Below, one piece after another: positions 20,542 through 29,457 of a DNA stretch of 38,304 bases. The translations under genes were made by a program, and so were the position numbers. Each line of letters begins with the position of its first letter. Position 1 is the first letter of the stretch. Source of the stretch: a virus; IMG/VR virus record IMGVR_UViG_3300044655_001370, positions 1 through 38,304 of that record; one strand, given 5' to 3'. The notes beneath the pieces are model-generated. The model saw only the letters and a list, made by a program, of their open reading frames with translations, was not told where the DNA came from and made no database searches.

Positions 20542-23500
20542 ATGAGCAATAGATATCGTGGCGGAATATTATCATCAACACCACCATTAACAGATGGTAC
20601 ACCATACACTGGAGCTGCAAGCGGTGTTTGGAACTTAATTCAACATGCAAGACAAAAACAATCAAATTTGTGGCCAAAAGGTGAAGGTGCTTATGCACCA
20701 ATGGACCCGACCGTAACCGCTATTGTACCTAGTAACCAAAGTTTATCTGTTGTATTTACAGCTCCATCAGATACTGGTACATTACCGATAACAAAATATA
20801 CGGCGACAGTTCAACCAGGTAATATAATTGTAGAGAGTCCTACACCTAATTTGATTGTTTTTGATTTGCAGAATGGTACCACATATGATGTGACAGTGTC
20901 AGCATCAAATAGTTATGGTACCAGTATCAAAAACACTACATATAATTCTAAATTAGATCCAGATCCATATATACAAAACAATATATTATTTTTTGATTTC
21001 GACGGTCCAGATAATAGTATAGTAGTAACAGATTTAAGTCCTAAGCCGCAAAGTGTTCTTAGATATGGTAATACCTCTATATCTACTAAAGATTGGAAGT
21101 TTGGTAATAGTAGTTTATACCTTGATGGTATATCATCTTATTTGTATTTCCAGTCACCATTTAATGGTATATCTACTACAACACCGTTTACTATCGATTT
21201 CTGGTTTAAACCAAATACCCTAACTATAAACTCAGGCGTTTGTATATTAGGTATTAACTCAGCAGCAGATGGATCTGATGTATTAACAATTGGGCTAAAC
21301 TATTCTGTTAATAATGTAGTGGTACTATCTAATTTAACTATTAATTTAAATTCATGGAACCACATAGCAGTATCATCTACTGGTACCGCTATGACCCTAT
21401 ACATTAACGGTGAATCGGCCGTATCAACAGCTCCACCTACTACCCCGTTGTCGTCTTGCGTGTTGGGTATAGGCGCTGAATTCGATGGTGCAAATGGTGG
21501 TACACCCGGTAACTATGCTCGAGGGTTTGTAGATAGATTTAGAGTTACATCAGGTGTCGCAAGATACACAGCTAAATTTAACCCTGATACGACACCACAT
21601 AGTGACACATACCCATTTCAAACAACTCCGTTCGTAAGTGGGGCCCCTGTATACTTAGACCCGTATACATCTAATAATATACTTTTATTAGAATTTGAGG
21701 GTTCGCAAGGTAGTCAAGTGTTTACTGATACAAGCAGTAAAAAAACGGTAGCAACGGTTGTTGGGTCACCGTATATAGTTACTAGCATGAAAAAATTTGG
21801 TGATAGTTCACTATATCTCGATGGTGTGTCTGCGTATTTGTATTACTCTACTGTGTTCAGTTCTATATCATCAACGACAACTCCGTTCACTATAGATTTT
21901 TGGTACTACCCTACAACTTTAACTATTAATAGTGGTGTGTGCGTACTAGGTATTAACTCTACAACCGGTGGCGCTAATGTTTTACTTGTAGGTAGGGATT
22001 ATTGGGTTAGTGATAGTACAATCGCATCGAATATAAATATACCGCTTAATCGGTGGAACCATATTGCTATATCATCAGATGGTGTCACCATGGTATTATA
22101 TATTAACGGTACTGCAGCATATAGCACCGCACCACCTACTACACCGCTTTCATCGTGCGTGTTGGGGATAGGTGCTGAATTTGATGGTGCAAATGGTGGT
22201 TCACCAGGTAACTACGCTCAAGGTTATGTTGACCGGTTTAGAGTTGCCGCAAATGTAGCTCGGTATACATCGTCTTTTAACCCAAATGTTGACCAAGCAT
22301 CTCCACTAGGTGATATCTACTATGGTTACCTGTCGTTATATATATCAGGTGATCATACCGCTACTAGCGGTTTAGGTGACGCTAGTTTAATTTCCAGAAC
22401 AATGTCAGTGGTAGGTACCGGTGTTGTAAGATCAACAACTCAAAAGAAAGTTGGGTCATATTCAGTATATTTCCCCGGTACAGGTAATTTATCCAATACA
22501 TCAACCGCATCAAATATTATTGGTTTAAATAACGATTTTACAGCTGAGTTTTGGATGTACCCAACTACAGCACAAGGAGCGTGGACGTGTATCATGGGAA
22601 ATTATCTTGATGCGGCTTATGGTTCTCGAAGCTCGTGGGGTTTTGGTTATGATGGTGGGGGTACGCTACTAGGTTGCAGCTTTATGTATGCGAGCGGCTC
22701 AGCAAACGGACTACAGTACTCAACACCCCTACCCGTTAATACATGGACTCATGTAGCTGTAGTACGATACGGTAATACATTTACTATGTATATTAATGGT
22801 AATTCTGTATCTACGTTTAATTATAGTGGAGCAATATACGATGGTGGTTCATACTTTGAACTAGGAGCTCTAATGGGAGGTAACTACCGGTTTACCGGAT
22901 ACTTAGATGATGTGCGAATTTATAAAAATATCGCAAAATACACGAGTAACTTTACCCCTAGCACTATTGGATCATCACAATATATAACTTATGGTACCGT
23001 AGTGCCGCCTACACCACCGGTTAATTTAGTAGCAACCAAAGGTGCTGCAAGTGCGACAATAACATTTGACCCACCCGTTAATTCTGGTGGAGCTGATATA
23101 TCTCAATATAAATTATTAGTTATACCTGGCTATACTATAATACCACTCAATAGTACATCTACAACGGTACTATATTTGTTAGATACTATTGAATATTCGT
23201 TTAGAGTATCAGCTGTAAATATTGCTGGTAATAGTGTTTATAGTCAAGCTAGTAATGTTATTCAACCTGATCCACCGACCGTACCAAACGCACCTACTAT
23301 CACAAAACTAGTAAGTGGCAACACTACAATCCAAGTTATCTTTGATCCGCCTACCGATTTAGGTGGATCAAACATTATATCATATACCGTGGCTGCGAGT
23401 CCTGGTAATTTTACGGTAAGTGGATCAGCTTCACCATTAACACTAACCGGGCTAACAAACGGTACTGAATACACTATCAATGTAACTGCTACGAATAGTA

Positions 23501-24930
23501 CAGGTGTTAGTGCTCCTAGTGTGAGTAGTAATCCAACAAAACCATACACCCTACCTGGCGCTCCTACTAACGCTGTTGCAACCGCAGGCATACTACAAGC
23601 ATCAGTAGCATTTACAGCTCCAGCTTTCGACGGTGGGTCAGAGATTACTTCGTACACAGTGACATCATCACCAGGTACTATTGTAAGTTCCGGTTCAGCA
23701 TCACCTGTTGTGGTGTCCGGATTAACAGGCGGAACAACGTACACCTTTACCGTCAAAGCAAACAATGCTGCCGGGTCAAGTGTAGCTAGTGCAGCTTCTT
23801 CTTCAGTGAGTATTGCCATTCCAATACCTGGAGCGCCAACAAACGTAACTGCTACAGCTGGTACTGCACAAGCGACCGTTTCATTTACAGCGCCATCTTA
23901 TACCGGATCTTCCCCTATTACATCATATATGGTTACAGCGTCGCCTGGTAATATAATAGGTTCTGGGTCAGCTTCACCAATCACGGTAACCGGGTTAACA
24001 AACGGTGCGACGTATACGTTTACAGTAACAGCTATCAATTCCTATGGTGTGAGTCCAGCTAGTACGGCATCCGCTTCGTTGGTAATTCCAGTTCCACCGT
24101 TTAATATAACTGTTGCTGGTGGAACAAACATAGTAGTTAATAAAGCGTGGATCATTAATAATAGTGGTGGGGTTTGGAGTGGCACAGGAGCAGCTACTGT
24201 GACTGTAACAAATACAGGACAAATAAAATCAACAAGTACTTCCACCGCAGCGCTAATTTTTGCATCAGATTTATCGACCATGCCGTCCGGCTCATCTGTC
24301 CGCTTCGTCAATAACTCTGGCTGCTATGTCGCAGGTAGAGGAGGGGGTGGTAGAACCTGGGGTAACGGTGAAGCAGCGGGTGGGTCTAATGGTGGTACAG
24401 CTATTCAAGCTTTAGCGAGTATTTCAATTACAAATAATGGTATCATCGGTGGTGGTGGTGGGGGTGGCGCATGTTATTGGGGCGCTGGCGGCGGTGGTTG
24501 GGGTGGTGGGCCAGGTAGTACACCAGGTGATGGTAGAGCTGGTGGGGGCGGTGGGGGCGCTGGTGGAGGTGAAGGTGGATACGGTAGTCAAGGTTACGGG
24601 GGTTGGGGTAGCAGTGATTTAGGTGGAGCCGGTGGTAACGGTGGGTATGCATCTGGTGGTCATTCAGCTGGTGCTGGTGGTGCAATAATGGGAGGTGGAG
24701 GTGGTTCTGGCTCAACACAATACGCTGGACCTGGCTCAGCGGGTGGATCAAACGGTGGCGCTGGTATTAATAATAGTAATTATTGTGGAGCAGGTGGTGG
24801 TTCAGCAGGTGCCGCAGGTGGTAGTACATCGCCAGCTGGTGGTAGTGGCGGTTCGGGTGGTGCAGCTATTTCAGGTAACGGATATATCTCATGGACCGCA
24901 ACAGGTGCACGGTACGGTAGCATAGGGTAA
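20542..24930 (+). CDS. Giant FN3/LamG/poly-glycine adhesin (1462 aa)
   Basis: The start follows an AGGTAAGG ribosome site. Domains in order: shared N-terminal module (1-50, DGTPYTGAASGVWNLIQHA); one FN3 (about 55-140); three LamG/ConA-like domains (about 141-345, 372-580, 596-800), each ending in a DRFRV or DDVRI strand then ARYT/AKYT; four FN3 (about 825-1180); a beta linker (about 1185-1270) with VRFVNNSGCYVAGRGGG; and a poly-glycine C-terminus (1270-1462) ending GYISWTATGARYGSIG, nearly as in the 771-aa adhesin. LamG domains typically bind glycans, and FN3 domains act as spacers. It is probably a flexible sugar-binding arm. It is placed between a terminator and a late promoter, as a single-gene unit. 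LamG1 and LamG2 share an almost identical stretch. Confidence 0.82.
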   Translation: MSNRYRGGILSSTPPLTDGTPYTGAASGVWNLIQHARQKQSNLWPKGEGAYAPMDPTVTAIVPSNQSLSVVFTAPSDTGTLPITKYTATVQPGNIIVESPTPNLIVFDLQNGTTYDVTVSASNSYGTSIKNTTYNSKLDPDPYIQNNILFFDFDGPDNSIVVTDLSPKPQSVLRYGNTSISTKDWKFGNSSLYLDGISSYLYFQSPFNGISTTTPFTIDFWFKPNTLTINSGVCILGINSAADGSDVLTIGLNYSVNNVVVLSNLTINLNSWNHIAVSSTGTAMTLYINGESAVSTAPPTTPLSSCVLGIGAEFDGANGGTPGNYARGFVDRFRVTSGVARYTAKFNPDTTPHSDTYPFQTTPFVSGAPVYLDPYTSNNILLLEFEGSQGSQVFTDTSSKKTVATVVGSPYIVTSMKKFGDSSLYLDGVSAYLYYSTVFSSISSTTTPFTIDFWYYPTTLTINSGVCVLGINSTTGGANVLLVGRDYWVSDSTIASNINIPLNRWNHIAISSDGVTMVLYINGTAAYSTAPPTTPLSSCVLGIGAEFDGANGGSPGNYAQGYVDRFRVAANVARYTSSFNPNVDQASPLGDIYYGYLSLYISGDHTATSGLGDASLISRTMSVVGTGVVRSTTQKKVGSYSVYFPGTGNLSNTSTASNIIGLNNDFTAEFWMYPTTAQGAWTCIMGNYLDAAYGSRSSWGFGYDGGGTLLGCSFMYASGSANGLQYSTPLPVNTWTHVAVVRYGNTFTMYINGNSVSTFNYSGAIYDGGSYFELGALMGGNYRFTGYLDDVRIYKNIAKYTSNFTPSTIGSSQYITYGTVVPPTPPVNLVATKGAASATITFDPPVNSGGADISQYKLLVIPGYTIIPLNSTSTTVLYLLDTIEYSFRVSAVNIAGNSVYSQASNVIQPDPPTVPNAPTITKLVSGNTTIQVIFDPPTDLGGSNIISYTVAASPGNFTVSGSASPLTLTGLTNGTEYTINVTATNSTGVSAPSVSSNPTKPYTLPGAPTNAVATAGILQASVAFTAPAFDGGSEITSYTVTSSPGTIVSSGSASPVVVSGLTGGTTYTFTVKANNAAGSSVASAASSSVSIAIPIPGAPTNVTATAGTAQATVSFTAPSYTGSSPITSYMVTASPGNIIGSGSASPITVTGLTNGATYTFTVTAINSYGVSPASTASASLVIPVPPFNITVAGGTNIVVNKAWIINNSGGVWSGTGAATVTVTNTGQIKSTSTSTAALIFASDLSTMPSGSSVRFVNNSGCYVAGRGGGGRTWGNGEAAGGSNGGTAIQALASISITNNGIIGGGGGGGACYWGAGGGGWGGGPGSTPGDGRAGGGGGGAGGGEGGYGSQGYGGWGSSDLGGAGGNGGYASGGHSAGAGGAIMGGGGGSGSTQYAGPGSAGGSNGGAGINNSNYCGAGGGSAGAAGGSTSPAGGSGGSGGAAISGNGYISWTATGARYGSIG

Positions 24931-24934
24931 AACA

Positions 24935-24942
24935 CATAAATA
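24935..24942 (+). promoter_or_regulatory. Late-promoter-like motif before block B
   Basis: CATAAATA, with the core ATAAATA, lies 55 bases before the ATG at 24997 in the 66-base gap. It is followed by a good GGAG ribosome site. Confidence 0.45.
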
Positions 24943-24996
24943 TATTTTTATCTCACCCCACCTGAGAAATATGATAATTAAATTGGAGTTAAAATA

Positions 24997-26277
24997 ATGG
25001 GTTTTGGTTCAGCTAGCAACCGTGCTGTTATAAATAACATACCCAATAAAGATATTATTAGTGTGTCGTCTGCGTATACAATTTCTTTGCGTGATGAAGG
25101 CAGAATTATTAATTGTATTGCCAATTCTTTTAGTATCGCATTACCACCTGTTTCAATTTTAACAGTTGGGTTTGCATGCACTATTTGGAATAGTTCGTCA
25201 TCATCGACAAATATTATCACGATCGACCCTGATGCTGATGAGACAATCGACGGTACAGATCAAATATCTTTATACAGCGGTGAAGGCATATCAATCATAT
25301 GCGATCGTTCAAAATGGCATGTTAATTCTGATAGAAGTACAAGAATATATGCAGAAAATTCTTCACCGTCAATATTAAGACCTGTTGCATCCGGTGAAAA
25401 TTCTATTGCCCTAGGTTATGACGCTTTAAAATTTGCTCGGTCTGTTGCGAGCGGTATCAATTCATTTTCATTTGCTGGTTCAGCAAGTGGTGATTATTCG
25501 TTAGCGTTGGGTGCAACAGCATCTAAAGTTGGAGCTATTGCGATAGGTTCACCAGGGTATACAACAAAAACTATAGCGAACGGTAATTATTCTGTTGCAA
25601 TGGGTGGTGATTCAATCGGTTCAAAGGGTGCTGTATGTACAAGCGGTGCAACAGGTTCTGTCGCATTAGGTGGATCGTATGTATCAGGTACATCTTCATT
25701 TGCAGCTGTTAACGATGACGCTTCTGGAACATATGGCGCAAAAGGTACGACCAGTATTGCAATTGGAAAACAATCATTAGCTGCGAGTGCATCATCTGTT
25801 GCAATCGGGTTATATGCTACATCAAATACAATCGGTAAATACGTATATTCAGCAGGTAGATTCTCTACAAATGGTGACGCTCAATGCGGTACGTATATTT
25901 TAAGATGTACAACAACAGATGGTTCTACGACAACTATGACAACTAATGCTAGCACAGCTAGCACAAATAATCAAGTTATATTACCAAATGATAGTACATT
26001 TTTCTTTCGAGCTCATATAGTTGGTAGAAGATCGGATATTGACAATGAATGTGCTGCGTTTATTTTTGAAGGTTGTGCTGACAGAAATACAGCTGAAAAC
26101 ACAGTATTATTCGTTGGTGCGCCATCAAAGCAGACATTAGCTAGAGACATTTCATCTTGGAATAGTAATGTTGTCGTAGATACTGTAAACGGTGGGATTT
26201 CATTTACGGTTGTCGGCGAGGCAAATAAAACAATAAGGTGGGTAGCTACGGTCCAAACAGTTGAGGTAACAGGATGA
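24997..26277 (+). CDS. Fibre protein with YadA-head-like repeats (426 aa)
   Basis: Residues about 20-115 resemble a diverged copy of the recurring 95-aa beta domain (PVSILTVGFACTIWNSS...IDPDADETIDG). Residues 131-277 are Hep_Hag/YadA-head type repeats: NSIALGYDAL, DYSLALGATASKVGAIAIG, NYSVAMGGDSIG, TSIAIGKQSLAASASSVAIG. These form left-handed beta-rolls in trimeric bacterial autotransporter adhesins. Residues about 304-426 are the domain shared with the protein at 8803. It is probably a trimeric virion fibre whose head part uses a bacterial-adhesin-like fold. It overlaps the next gene by ATGA, as in block A. Confidence 0.75.
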   Translation: MGFGSASNRAVINNIPNKDIISVSSAYTISLRDEGRIINCIANSFSIALPPVSILTVGFACTIWNSSSSSTNIITIDPDADETIDGTDQISLYSGEGISIICDRSKWHVNSDRSTRIYAENSSPSILRPVASGENSIALGYDALKFARSVASGINSFSFAGSASGDYSLALGATASKVGAIAIGSPGYTTKTIANGNYSVAMGGDSIGSKGAVCTSGATGSVALGGSYVSGTSSFAAVNDDASGTYGAKGTTSIAIGKQSLAASASSVAIGLYATSNTIGKYVYSAGRFSTNGDAQCGTYILRCTTTDGSTTTMTTNASTASTNNQVILPNDSTFFFRAHIVGRRSDIDNECAAFIFEGCADRNTAENTVLFVGAPSKQTLARDISSWNSNVVVDTVNGGISFTVVGEANKTIRWVATVQTVEVTG

Positions 26278-27407
26278 GTATTTATTTAAACCATGTAACT
26301 AATAATATTACAGCTAGTTCTGGTAATATACTAATCAACGGTTTTGCACCTCAAGCATCTAATGCATTGCTTACATCTATTATCGGTTTAGGTACAACTA
26401 GCACAGGTATATTAAAAATAACAAACGGTGTAGCATCGTTAGATACCGGTACTTATTTGACAAGTACTGGAGATTTATCTAGCGCAATAAATGCAGTCGC
26501 TTATGGTATTAAAACAGCTACAACGACAGTTAGAGTTAATACAGCAGCAGCTCCAACAGCAGGTCAAACATTAGTTGCGACAAGTTCAACTACAGCTACA
26601 TGGCAATCAGTTAGTGGTGTAGGAGGTAGTGGTGCAGGGTTACCAACTCAAACAGGTAATACAGGCAAATATTTAACGACTGATGGTACAAATGCGACGT
26701 GGGCTGTGGTGTCAGGCGGGTTAACATCTACTGCTGTACAAACAACAGATTATTTAGCGTCACCGTATGATTTGGTGCGAGCTAATACAACTGGTGGAAC
26801 ATTCACAGTGACCTTCCCAGTGTCACCAGCAGACGGTACCCAAATAGGTATTATCGATATCACTAAAAAGTTTGGTTCATTCCCGTTAACAGTGCTACCA
26901 GGTGCGGGAGCAAAAATTGAAGGTGATACAACGGGTATTTTATTAGATATTAATGGTACTTTTGCTGCATTTGTGTATACATCGTCATTAACTAATTGGC
27001 GATTAATGACTATACCTACAACTGCAAATAACGCATATAATAACGGTACATTATATCCAACAGCTGTCAAAACATCTGCGTATTCAGCATCTAGTAACGA
27101 GATAATAAGATGTAATACATCAGGTGGAGCATTTAGTGTTACATTCCCAGCTTCACCATTAGATGGAGCAATTATTGGGATTGTAGATATAAATAATACG
27201 TTCGCAAATAATAATTTAACGATATTACCAGCTGGTAAAACGATTGAAGGCGATGCAACGTCATATGTGTTAGATATGAGTAGTATATATGTATCATTTA
27301 TATATAGTTCATCGACAGGTAATTGGCGGTTATTAGAAACCCCAACAGCATCACCAACAGCATCAATTGGTAAATCGATAGCAATGTCCATCGCCTTTGG
27401 AGGATAA
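26274..27407 (+). CDS. Tail fibre protein with two copies of a recurring beta domain (377 aa)
   Basis: The N-terminus MSIYLNHVTNNITASSGNIL corresponds to the start of the 1054-aa fibre at 9243. Two repeats follow, about residues 155-250 and 264-355: VQTTDYLASPYDLVRANT ... VTFPVSPADGTQIGIIDI, and VKTSAYSASSNEIIRCNT ... VTFPASPLDGAIIGIVDI, both closing with Y-S-S-x-x-NWRL. The C-terminus GKSIAMSIAFGG matches the end of the 133-aa protein at 12663. The protein therefore looks like the fused equivalent of two block-A genes. It is probably a short trimeric fibre. The stop is followed immediately by the next ATG. Confidence 0.72.
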   Translation: MSIYLNHVTNNITASSGNILINGFAPQASNALLTSIIGLGTTSTGILKITNGVASLDTGTYLTSTGDLSSAINAVAYGIKTATTTVRVNTAAAPTAGQTLVATSSTTATWQSVSGVGGSGAGLPTQTGNTGKYLTTDGTNATWAVVSGGLTSTAVQTTDYLASPYDLVRANTTGGTFTVTFPVSPADGTQIGIIDITKKFGSFPLTVLPGAGAKIEGDTTGILLDINGTFAAFVYTSSLTNWRLMTIPTTANNAYNNGTLYPTAVKTSAYSASSNEIIRCNTSGGAFSVTFPASPLDGAIIGIVDINNTFANNNLTILPAGKTIEGDATSYVLDMSSIYVSFIYSSSTGNWRLLETPTASPTASIGKSIAMSIAFGG

Positions 27408-27797
27408 ATGGCAAGCCCAAATATAATAAGCATTTCATCGATGTACGGTAAAACGACTTATTTAACCCCACCTGTTAATACTAACGTTGTATTGTTAGCA
27501 AATGCTGCGTCGAGCAATAAAGTTTATAAAGTTAATAATATAATAGCTACAAATGTCGACGGTACCAATTCTGTAACCGTAACAGTCGCTATATATTCAA
27601 ACGGTAGTGTCGCACAGGGTAGTGCACCATCAGGGGGTACAGCTTATCCGCTAATATATTTGGTATCTGTTCCTGCTGGTGCAGCGTTAGCGTTGTTAGA
27701 TAAATCAATATATTTGGAAGAAAACACCTCATTGATTGTAACCTCGGGTACAGCAAGTAAAATAAATTACTCTGTATCGTACGAAGAAATTGCGTAG
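27408..27797 (+). CDS. Small beta virion protein, paralogue of 13074-13469 (129 aa)
   Basis: It starts directly after the previous stop, with GGAGG in that gene's last codons. It is full-length similar to the 131-aa protein at 13074: SMYGKTTYLTPPVNTNVVLLA, ATNVDGTNSVTVTVAIYSNG, then LLDKSIYLEENTSLIVTSGTA. It is all-beta, has no cysteine, and lacks a signal peptide. It occupies the same slot in both blocks, between a fibre and a poly-glycine adhesin, which argues for a structural role in joining or capping them. Confidence 0.65.
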   Translation: MASPNIISISSMYGKTTYLTPPVNTNVVLLANAASSNKVYKVNNIIATNVDGTNSVTVTVAIYSNGSVAQGSAPSGGTAYPLIYLVSVPAGAALALLDKSIYLEENTSLIVTSGTASKINYSVSYEEIA

Positions 27798-27805
27798 GGG
27801 CTAAT

Positions 27806-29023
27806 ATGTCAAAATTTCCAGGTGGTATGGTTGGAAGTGTTAGTAATACTCCTAGCGGTACTGCATACACCGGTAAAGCTAATGGTATCTGGTCTTTACC
27901 TCATCATATTGCTGCAAAAAGTGCGTTACAGTGGGCAATAGGTCAAACTAAACCAAACCCTCCAATTGTAGGCGTAGTAACAATCGTATCATCGTCATCG
28001 GTATCTGTTGCGTTCACCCCACCACTACTGAACGGTGGGTTACCAATCACATCATACACCGTCACCTCTTCAGGTGGTCAATCAGCTACCGGAATTAGTT
28101 CACCAATCGTCGTAACGGGGTTGGTGCTGGCGACACCATACACATTTACGGTAACAGCTACTAATGATTTAGGTACTGGTTCTGCAAGCTCTGCTAGCAG
28201 CTCTGTAACATTAGGTAACGGCCAGGTAGCATATACAACACCAGGTACGTACACTTGGATAGCCCCAGTAGAAGCGTCATCAATTTCTGTGGTTTGTGTC
28301 GGAGGTGGTGGGGGTGGTGGTTGCGCTGGTGGTGGGGGTGGTGGGTTAGGATATAAGAATAATATAGTGGTAACCCCCGGTAATGGTTACACAGTAGTTG
28401 TCGGTTCAGGTGGAGCGGGTGATACCGGGTACGGGACCACAGCAGGTAGTGGTGGTAGTAGTTATTTTATAAGTACGGGTACAGTACGAGGTGTTGGTGG
28501 TTCAGGTGGTGTCGCTGGACCAGGGGGAGCTACTCTAGTAGCTGGTGCAACCGGAGGTGATTTCACGGGAGATGGTGGCGGTGTCGGTGGTACTGGCGGC
28601 AGTGGTTATTCAGGTTATAACCCCAACGGTGGCGGTGGTGGCGCTGGTGGATACGGAGGTAACGGTGGAGCAGGGGGCAACGGTGACGGTACTCGAAATT
28701 TTACATATGGTTTTGCAGGTGGCAACGGATTTTACGGAGCTGGTGGAGGTGGTATGGGGTCTGGGTATACTGCATCTGCCGCTGGTAACGGAGGGGGTGT
28801 TAGCCTCATGGGTAACCTATCGGGATCTACCGGAGGTGTCGGGGGTAGTAGTACTGGGGTCGCTGCAGGTGGTACGGTCGGTACAAATGCATTATATGGA
28901 GGTGGAGGTAGTGGTAATGGTTCTAGTGGTCAAGGTGCTGGACGGGTAGGTTTAACTGGAGGTGTTCGTATTATTTGGCCTGGAATTCGTCAATTCCCCT
29001 CAACATCAACCGGAGATTTATAA
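27806..29023 (+). CDS. FN3, poly-glycine tail adhesin (405 aa)
   Basis: The shared N-terminal module (1-50) reads SGTAYTGKANGIWSLPHHIA. One FN3 domain covers about 51-140. About 140-190 is the AYTTPGTYTWIAPVEASSISV beta-sandwich also seen at 7509. About 165-385 are poly-glycine tracts, and the end reads GGVRIIWPGIRQFPST. The protein thus joins the N-terminus of the 771- and 1462-aa adhesins to the C-terminus of the 287-aa adhesin, a domain-swap arrangement. It probably binds the host surface. The stop overlaps the next ATG (TAATG). The ribosome site AGGGG is clear. Confidence 0.78.
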   Translation: MSKFPGGMVGSVSNTPSGTAYTGKANGIWSLPHHIAAKSALQWAIGQTKPNPPIVGVVTIVSSSSVSVAFTPPLLNGGLPITSYTVTSSGGQSATGISSPIVVTGLVLATPYTFTVTATNDLGTGSASSASSSVTLGNGQVAYTTPGTYTWIAPVEASSISVVCVGGGGGGGCAGGGGGGLGYKNNIVVTPGNGYTVVVGSGGAGDTGYGTTAGSGGSSYFISTGTVRGVGGSGGVAGPGGATLVAGATGGDFTGDGGGVGGTGGSGYSGYNPNGGGGGAGGYGGNGGAGGNGDGTRNFTYGFAGGNGFYGAGGGGMGSGYTASAAGNGGGVSLMGNLSGSTGGVGGSSTGVAAGGTVGTNALYGGGGSGNGSSGQGAGRVGLTGGVRIIWPGIRQFPSTSTGDL

Positions 29024-29451
29024 TGGACCTTTATATTCAAATACGAGATGGTAACCCTATTAATCACCCTATTTTGGGCGATAATTTAAGACAGGTGTAC
29101 CCTGGTATCGACCTAAACAACCTACCAAATAATTTTGCAAAATTTGAACGATATTTACGACCAGAATACAATGTTTATCAAACATACGAAGGTGTAACAT
29201 ATGAGTGGTGCGGTGATGTTGTAAAAGATGTACACCATGTTCGTGATTTAACATTAGATGAAATAACAGAAAAACAAAATTTTGTGAAATTTGCATGGAT
29301 TAAAACAGGGTTTAATTCCTGGATTTTTAATGAAGATACTTGCTCATTTGACCCACCTATACCATACCCAACAGATGGGTTACATTACTATTGGGATGAA
29401 GATCTACGTAATTGGTGTTTAATATCTGACACTGGTAATATTGGGATATAA
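29023..29451 (+). CDS. Conserved phage protein of fibre clusters (142 aa)
   Basis: I chose the ATG overlapping the previous stop (TAATG at 29023), not the upstream in-frame ATG at 28975, which lies in the adhesin's coding end. The protein begins MDLYIQIRDGNPINHPILGD and continues with LRQVYPGIDLNNLP, YEGVTYEWCGDVVKDVHHVR and a Trp-rich C-terminus with the pattern W-x-F-NEDTCSFDPPIPYPTDG. I recall similar proteins beside fibre genes in T4-like cyanophages; no experimental function is known to me. It is soluble, acidic, and could be a fibre assembly factor. Unlike its neighbours it is not Ser/Thr/Gly-rich, which fits a helper rather than a fibre. Confidence 0.65.
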   Translation: MDLYIQIRDGNPINHPILGDNLRQVYPGIDLNNLPNNFAKFERYLRPEYNVYQTYEGVTYEWCGDVVKDVHHVRDLTLDEITEKQNFVKFAWIKTGFNSWIFNEDTCSFDPPIPYPTDGLHYYWDEDLRNWCLISDTGNIGI

Positions 29452-29457
29452 TAAAAT

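Larger units (their letters stand above)
24997..29023 (+). repeat. Duplicated adhesin block B (paralogous to 8803-15791)
   Basis: Four genes repeat the order and sequence types of block A, including the ATGA overlap between the first two genes. Relative to A, B has YadA-like repeats added in the first gene, one continuous fibre gene instead of two, no APC gene, and one FN3 domain instead of five. Confidence 0.7.

Noticed and set aside
22032-22039. TATAAATA inside the 1462-aa adhesin gene
   Set aside because: It falls in coding sequence (Asn-Ile-Asn-Ile codons) far from any start; treated as chance.
27188-27195. TATAAATA inside the 377-aa fibre gene
   Set aside because: It encodes conserved residues of the recurring beta domain and lies more than 200 bases from the next start; probably chance, though it could serve 27408.
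28975-29022. Upstream ATG for the 142-aa protein
   Set aside because: It is inside the conserved end of the poly-glycine adhesin gene; the TAATG start at 29023 fits the cluster pattern.
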